Origin: Fonticula-like sp. SCN 57-25 | Taxonomy: Eukaryota > Nucleariida > Rotosphaerida | Direction of reading: 5' to 3' | DNA length: 22,961 nt | Assembly (NCBI GenBank): GCA_001724245.1 | Contig: MEDX01000072.1 | Coordinates: 1 to 22,961 of the forward strand | In this document: piece after piece, positions 18,698-22,961 of the stretch | How the letters are laid out: each line of letters starts with the position of its first letter | Numbering within the stretch: the first letter of the stretch is position 1 | Program-made: the position numbers and the translations under genes | The notes under the pieces: generated by a model | What the model was told of the DNA's origin: nothing | What the model saw: only the letters and a program-made list of their open reading frames with translations | Databases searched by the model: none

Positions 18698-19593
18698 ATG
18701 TCGCCGCTGGTCTGGCAGCAGGTTGAAAGCGACCGCCCCTTGCACTGCCTCGTCGTGGCGAATGACGGATCAAATTGGGCCACAACTCCCAACGACCAGA
18801 TCCTGTTTCGAGAGACCGCGACATCCCCGTGGGTTGTGCTGGATGGCGCCTGTGTTACCGTCAGGGTGTCCTCTGGCGGTAACGTGTTCTGTCTGAACCG
18901 CACGGGGAACCTTTACTACCGCGAGGGCATCAGTTATTCTTGCCCTCAGGGAAACCACTGGGCGCCCATCACTGGCAGCCCGACACTGCTCGACTTCGGT
19001 GTAGCCAATGGCGTCCTCTGGGTGATCGACACGGCCCAGCGCATCCTCTTCCGTGAGGGTATCACTATGGAAAACCCCAAGGGTACGCAATATCGCATCC
19101 AATACGGCTGAATGTATAACCATACGCTGGCTCTGTATAGGAACAAGCTTTTCGGCAATTGACGGTTTGGTATGCCGCGCGGTTTATTCGCGAGACTGGC
19201 ACTAATCGCCCATTCGTAGCTGACGCGTATTGCTGTCGGAAGCGACGGCCAAATGTACGGCATCAATCAGCAGGACCAGATTTGGCACCGTGCTGGAATT
19301 ACACGCTCCTCGCCAAAGGGGACAAACTGGGCTCCTGTGCAGGGATCCTTGACTGCCATTGCCGCTGGGCGGGGGTTCGCGTTTGGCGCTGATGCATACA
19401 AGCGCCTGTGGCGCATCAGGCAAGGTAATGTTTCCATGTGGCCGGTATTCTTGCTAACGGGGGGTGTGTAGGTAACCAGTTCACTGAGCTGCATGGACCG
19501 GTACGCAGCGCGCTTCAGATCAACGATATGTCCGTCATTGTGGGCAAAGACGAGGCTCAGCGCTTTATGTGGGCGAAACTGCCCACTCAGTAA
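18698..19593 (+). CDS. Tectonin-repeat beta-propeller (lectin-like) protein
   Basis: Small protein made almost wholly of tectonin repeats, the six-bladed propeller seen in Physarum tectonins, Limulus L-6 and fish-egg lectins, and in TECPR1; members bind bacterial surface glycans. Exons 18698-19082, 19141-19169, 19220-19424 and 19472-19593 join in phase to 246 aa, with introns of 58, 50 and 47 nt. The 29-nt second exon is required: it restores PKGTSFSAIDGLLTRIAVGS, which matches the repeat PKGTNWAPVQGSLTAIAAGR later in the same protein. Six blades of about 35-40 residues are visible, with signatures such as ILFRE, LYYREGI, ILFREGI and IWHRAGI. There is no signal peptide, so the product is probably cytosolic or leaves by an unconventional route. 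A defence or self/non-self role is possible but unproven. Confidence 0.85.
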
Positions 19594-19701
19594 GTGTTGT
19601 GCAATTGCTACGATAAACCTTGTTAAAGCAATTATACTGCTATCCATGATACCAACAAATACGAAATGCTATACAAATAAGCCGAGTAATGTTGTGCGAG
19701 G
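19594..19701. terminator. Convergent 3' spacer, tectonin and F-box genes
   Basis: 108 bp separate the two stop codons. The AT-rich centre contains CAAATAAG on the plus strand. The word TGCTATCCATGAT here (about 19638-19650) also occurs 3' of EMC5 (about 8533-8545). The very short spacing means the transcripts probably overlap. Confidence 0.4.
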
Positions 19702-21340
19702 CTAATCAACGGCGTAAAGGGCCGGCGGCAGGACACCGGAGATGACGCGGGCGCCCTCGAAAAAGTCGAGAACCTCGGGAGGCGCTGCCGGTGCTGTGAA
19801 CACGTCGTCGGGTCCGATGAGTTGAAGGCATAGTCGGAAGAGTGTTGCCGGTTGCTGGCCGTCCAGGACTGGTGCGGCGTCGGTCACATCCACAGAATGG
19901 ACGTGCCATAAGAATTGAAACTGCTTCGTTCCCGGCATTCCAAGGCCACTCGCGTCGTTCACCACGCGGTGCTGAAAGCAGTACTTTGGAATCACTAGTC
20001 CAGTCCTCTCGTCAATATCTACGCAGTTGATCAGATGAAACAATTCGGTCTGCAACAGCGCATCGCACCGCCGTCCGCGGGGTGCCCAAACCCATGACCA
20101 ATCGAAGCCGTCGAAGGTGACCATGCAAATATGCCAAAACCAAGCTGCATCGCGGGTGGCCAAAATGGTGGCATGACTCCGCGCCCAGCAGTTGCCATGT
20201 GAACGCGCCCGGCGCCAATAAACTTCCAAACTTTGCCCAGAATGCCTCGTTTGAACCCCACATTGTCGATGGGGCCCCGCAGTGCCTTGTACCTTTTTGC
20301 AAACGGCGGTAACACGGCTTCCTCTTGATAGCCAAGAGTAAGCACGTTGGAAGAAATAAATGAATGGATGTTGCGACCGGATGGCTGAAAGCGTTGCATG
20401 CGAAGTCGTGTTACAGTGTCTCTTGCTGCCCGCCCGATACTCACTCCAGTAAGCAACGACAATGCGTATCGAGATTCCGCAAAGTACACATGGCCGTTGT
20501 GTACACCGGATGAAACCAGGCGACCAGCAATTCGGATTCGCGATAGATCACAAGGTGGCACGGGGCAGGAAGTGAGGCAAGCACGCGGCCAGATTCCCGG
20601 GCTAGCAAGCGGCGTTGCTGCAGCGCAAACAGTCAGTCTAGAGTACACATTTGCCGCTCCTGGATAAAAACTCCCAAACGTACCTAAAGAGGACAGAAAA
20701 TGATAATCGTGAGTTGTACTTGCAGGAAAGGGTTCATCCGTTGGGTTCGAGGACGGCGCGGGTCGGCGGGGCGGCAATACTGGAGGCACAGTGTGGAGTC
20801 CGAGGAGAACGTCCAATGCCTGCCAGCGGCACCCATCAAACAGCGCCAGCAAATGACGCCAGGTCACGCTCCTCGCTTCGATTGTCTGGTTTTCACCTCC
20901 ATAATCATCATCATCGAGCTCACGCGACAGTAGTGGCAGGCGCCATGCTTGCGTTGTAAGGCCGTCCAGTGGAGTGTTCGGTGAACGAAGAAGACATTCA
21001 ATAGAGGGTGGTTCACGATATATTTGCCTGGTCCGCGTGCATGTTAGCAAGAAGTGGAACGGGAAGGTGGGGCGCACTGTCCAGATAAGCACCGGTACAG
21101 AACCCACAACAAGTGGTTCGTCAGCATCGACTGTGCAGTCCGACATGTTGCGCCGAGACAGCTCATTGACCGAGCATCCATAAACTTGAACAGCGTCCAT
21201 AATACGAGGTCTGGAAGATGTAGGAGAAAAATTGACGAACTTGGCGTTGTTGAGCGGCCGCGAAGGCGCGGCAGAGTAAGCCCGCGCCGTGATTTAAGCG
21301 TCTGCGCTGACGAGCGCTCGAAACGCTTTGCTCCAGGCAT
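19702..21340 (-). CDS. F-box protein of unknown target (5 exons, 450 aa)
   Basis: Probable substrate receptor of an SCF ubiquitin ligase. The F-box is at about residues 39-82 (LLHLPDLVLWTLFKFMDARS through CRTAQSMLTNHLLWVLYR). No single reading frame spans the gene, but five exons join in consistent phase: 21340-21093, 21027-20684, 20601-20445, 20384-20224 and 20144-19702. Donors are GTGCTT, GTACGT, GTGAGT and GTTTAT; a TTGCTAAC branch site lies before the first acceptor. The joined product reads smoothly across junctions, for example LLWVLYRQIYREPPSIECLL and SNEAFWAKFGTWFWHICMV. The C-terminal 370 residues show no repeats I recognise (no LRR, WD or Kelch) and are rich in aromatic residues. 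The GTTTAT donor is the weakest junction. If it is wrong, the gene may be read differently or be decaying. Confidence 0.65.
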
Positions 21341-21573
21341 GAACAAGGCCGCAGACACTTTATAACAAGACCATCAACAAGCAAAGAAGTGCATAACCAA
21401 ACAGCGACAATGAACGACAGCGATCGTCGCAGGGAGCTGTTGGCGATCACGTCATGTCGTTCAAGGGGCTAAGGACTGTCGCCCTCTCGGCGTGTTGTGC
21501 TGACATGATGAAAGGTGTTGATTGGTCGTTCCGACTGTCAGCTAAACGATTATGACATACCGGTATCTCGCGT

Positions 21574-21601
21574 ACCTGTCGTATACCTGTCGCACCTGTC
21601 G
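21574..21601. repeat. Three ACCTGTCG repeats upstream of the F-box gene
   Basis: ACCTGTCG occurs at 21574-21581, 21585-21592 and 21594-21601, with start-to-start spacing of 11 and 9 bp. It lies 234-261 bp upstream of the F-box start codon on the opposite strand (there CGACAGGT). It could be a transcription-factor cluster or a decayed tandem repeat. Confidence 0.45.
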
Positions 21602-22710
21602 TGTACTGACCGTGTATGGTAGGCATGGGTACAATAGACTTGAGAAATGTCATGCATGCATAACGGTTAACATGATTACGCTGTGATTATGGTAATTCTG
21701 CTATGATACCCTGCGGCGCTTGTAATCTATTCGTATGACCTTTTGTATTATGCGATCTTGTCGAGAACTCCTGCGTACAACAGTCAAGTGTGACGCTATC
21801 AAGCTCAAACTTCGCTCTCGCATTCACATACTACCAAACGTAGTTGAGCTACATCGAAGCATACCTATCTGCTGCTTCGAGAACGCAGAGTACAGGAGCC
21901 AGTCCGCGTGTACCTTTTGGATTGCGCAATACCCCGTGCACTCGGAGGCAATGATTCAAGGCGCACGAGCGTTGTTGGCATCATCTCTTGCCATTATTGA
22001 ACTAGGCCTGATCATCGACAGTTATTAGCTGTACTATTCCACTGATATACACTAAAAGCGATACATGTCGGCTTCATCGAGGTGTTTCCGTAGCAGATTG
22101 CTCGGGGTCCGGGGAGAACGTCAAATGGACATTAGGGTGGTGTTTGAAGCCCATGTCGACAATTGCGATGCACTTGCTAGACGGTTCTCGTAGGCTCCTA
22201 TGGTTCTTTTCAACCGTGCAACGGTGCTAGTCCTGTCAGTGCGGGACTGCTTAAAGTTGGGCATTCGCATGCAATTGCGGATGCTGCTTGCACTGTACAG
22301 CGCATTAAACTGCGCGACCCAGCCTGCTCATTGTTTAAGCGTCGCTGGTTGCTGGTAAACCGCTGTGTGGGGTGCTTGGCAGGCGAAACCTTCTGGCGAG
22401 CACTGCAATATCATCATAGCTCTAGGTTTAGTGAATCAATGTACATAATTGTGATTGCGCAAATTTTGTGAGTAGCTTAGTTTATGTTATTAGTAGTAAT
22501 ACTGTGCAGCGCAAAATCGGAAATTGCTGTACAGTGTTTGGGTAGGCCCGGCGCACTGGTTGTGAGATACCGGGGTGTTCAAAGGTGGTATAGTACTGCA
22601 TCCGCTGCTGTTGTGTTGAAGGAGGGGGCGCGGCGGATGCAATGATTGCAATGAGCGCCTTGTGGCCAGTCAGATGTGCAACGCATCACACTGTCAAGGA
22701 GAAGCGACGA

Positions 22711-22728
22711 TGGTGGTGGTGGTGGTGG
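22711..22728. repeat. TGG trinucleotide microsatellite
   Basis: Six perfect TGG units in otherwise non-repetitive, non-coding sequence. Confidence 0.85.
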
Positions 22729-22770
22729 CATTGAATTCGTGTGGTCAGCGCTATGGTGTAGTACTTACCA

Positions 22771-22827
22771 TGCGCGATGCATTGATCCCGTCCCATGGTG
22801 TATAAGTACAACAGTGCGCGATGCATT
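22771..22827. repeat. Direct repeat of TGCGCGATGCATT
   Basis: The 13-mer TGCGCGATGCATT is at 22771-22783 and again at 22815-22827, 44 bp apart and in the same orientation. Flanking bases extend the match only slightly (TGA follows one and TTGA the other). No transposon ends are visible. Confidence 0.55.
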
Positions 22828-22961
22828 TGACAGTATGCCGAGCTTGTATTGCAACGTTAAGGAAAGAACACAAGAGAACGAGGTGCCACGAGGCAATTCA
22901 CAGCATATATACAAAAGGCCCAGCCAGTCGGAGATAAGCTATGAGGCGTTACGCTGTCCTA

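Larger units (their letters stand above)
21341..22961. other. Gene-poor right end
   Basis: 1.6 kb with lower GC than the genes and no long coding frame. The left part must hold the F-box gene promoter: an inverted CCAAT (GATTGGTCG) near 21521 and three ACCTGTCG words at 21574-21601. Short frames at 21735-22028 (+), about 22199-22370 (+) and about 22070-22235 (-) have no start, splice or family support. The last resembles the first active-site block of subtilisins only faintly. A TGG repeat (22711-22728) and a 13-bp direct repeat (22771 and 22815) are near the right edge. Confidence 0.5.

Noticed and set aside
18442-18903. Minus-strand frame opposite the tectonin gene start
   Set aside because: The plus strand has clear tectonin repeats; the antisense frame shows no motif.
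20031-21200. 389-codon single-frame protein on the minus strand
   Set aside because: It begins inside the F-box coding frame and reads through three introns. The spliced five-exon model explains the F-box and keeps all phases consistent.
21735-22028. 97-codon plus-strand frame in the gene-poor right end
   Set aside because: It has an ATG, but composition and codon use match the non-coding flanks, and there is no domain or intron signature.
1-22961. Search for tRNA, rRNA, CRISPR, transposon ends and prokaryotic operon signals
   Set aside because: I saw none. The window is intron-bearing eukaryotic DNA, and the repeats found are short and local.

Overview
This is a eukaryotic nuclear window: twelve protein-coding genes split by about 35 short spliceosomal introns (mostly 48-110 nt, four of 111-234 nt), packed on both strands with 100-700 bp between genes. 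I found no operons, Shine-Dalgarno sites, CRISPR arrays, tRNAs, rRNAs or transposons. The mix (a D-AKAP2/AKAP10 homologue with two RGS domains, HPS1 of BLOC-3, TMEM18, WDR76/Cmr1, EMC5, RCE1, a PAQR receptor and PH/EF/X/Y/C2 phospholipase C) with a compact GC-rich layout suggests a unicellular opisthokont: an early-diverging fungus or a unicellular relative of animals. I cannot fix the species.

Layout from left to right. 1-280 is non-coding. 281-1831 (-) is an unrecognised protein with an Ala/Pro/Thr-repeat tail. It shares a 139-bp divergent promoter with the AKAP10 homologue (1971-3840, +). RCE1, the CAAX prenyl protease, follows (3992-5178, +) and converges on HPS1 (5383-7723, -). HPS1 shares a 143-bp divergent promoter with EMC5 (7867-8515, +). 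EMC5 converges on phosphoinositide phospholipase C (8805-12067, -). A 730-bp divergent spacer leads to an unrecognised coiled-coil protein (12798-13961, +), which converges on TMEM18 (14313-14791, -). WDR76/Cmr1 (14911-16806, -) shares a 120-bp divergent promoter with a PAQR receptor (16927-18120, +). A tectonin-repeat lectin-like protein (18698-19593, +) converges on an F-box protein (19702-21340, -). The last 1.6 kb has no gene I can support.

No pathway is encoded as a block. Several products act at endomembranes or in lipid and second-messenger signalling: AKAP10 (PKA anchoring), HPS1 (Rab32/38 exchange in animals), RCE1 and EMC5 (ER), PLC and PAQR (lipid signalling). WDR76 and TMEM18 are linked to chromatin or the nuclear envelope. 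This reads as a housekeeping neighbourhood, not an accessory island.

The most unusual feature is the 5' splice site. In about 25 of 35 introns it is GTRCG, with C at +4 where most eukaryotes have A. Other points of interest are a PLC with a delta-type core and a long lysine/glutamate tail, three CCACA motifs at exactly 11-bp spacing in one divergent promoter, an E2F-like site in front of WDR76, a 22-bp inverted repeat flanking RCE1, and a 29-nt micro-exon in the tectonin gene. All exon models were joined by hand from GT/AG sites, reading phase and family similarity. No alignment or transcript data were available.
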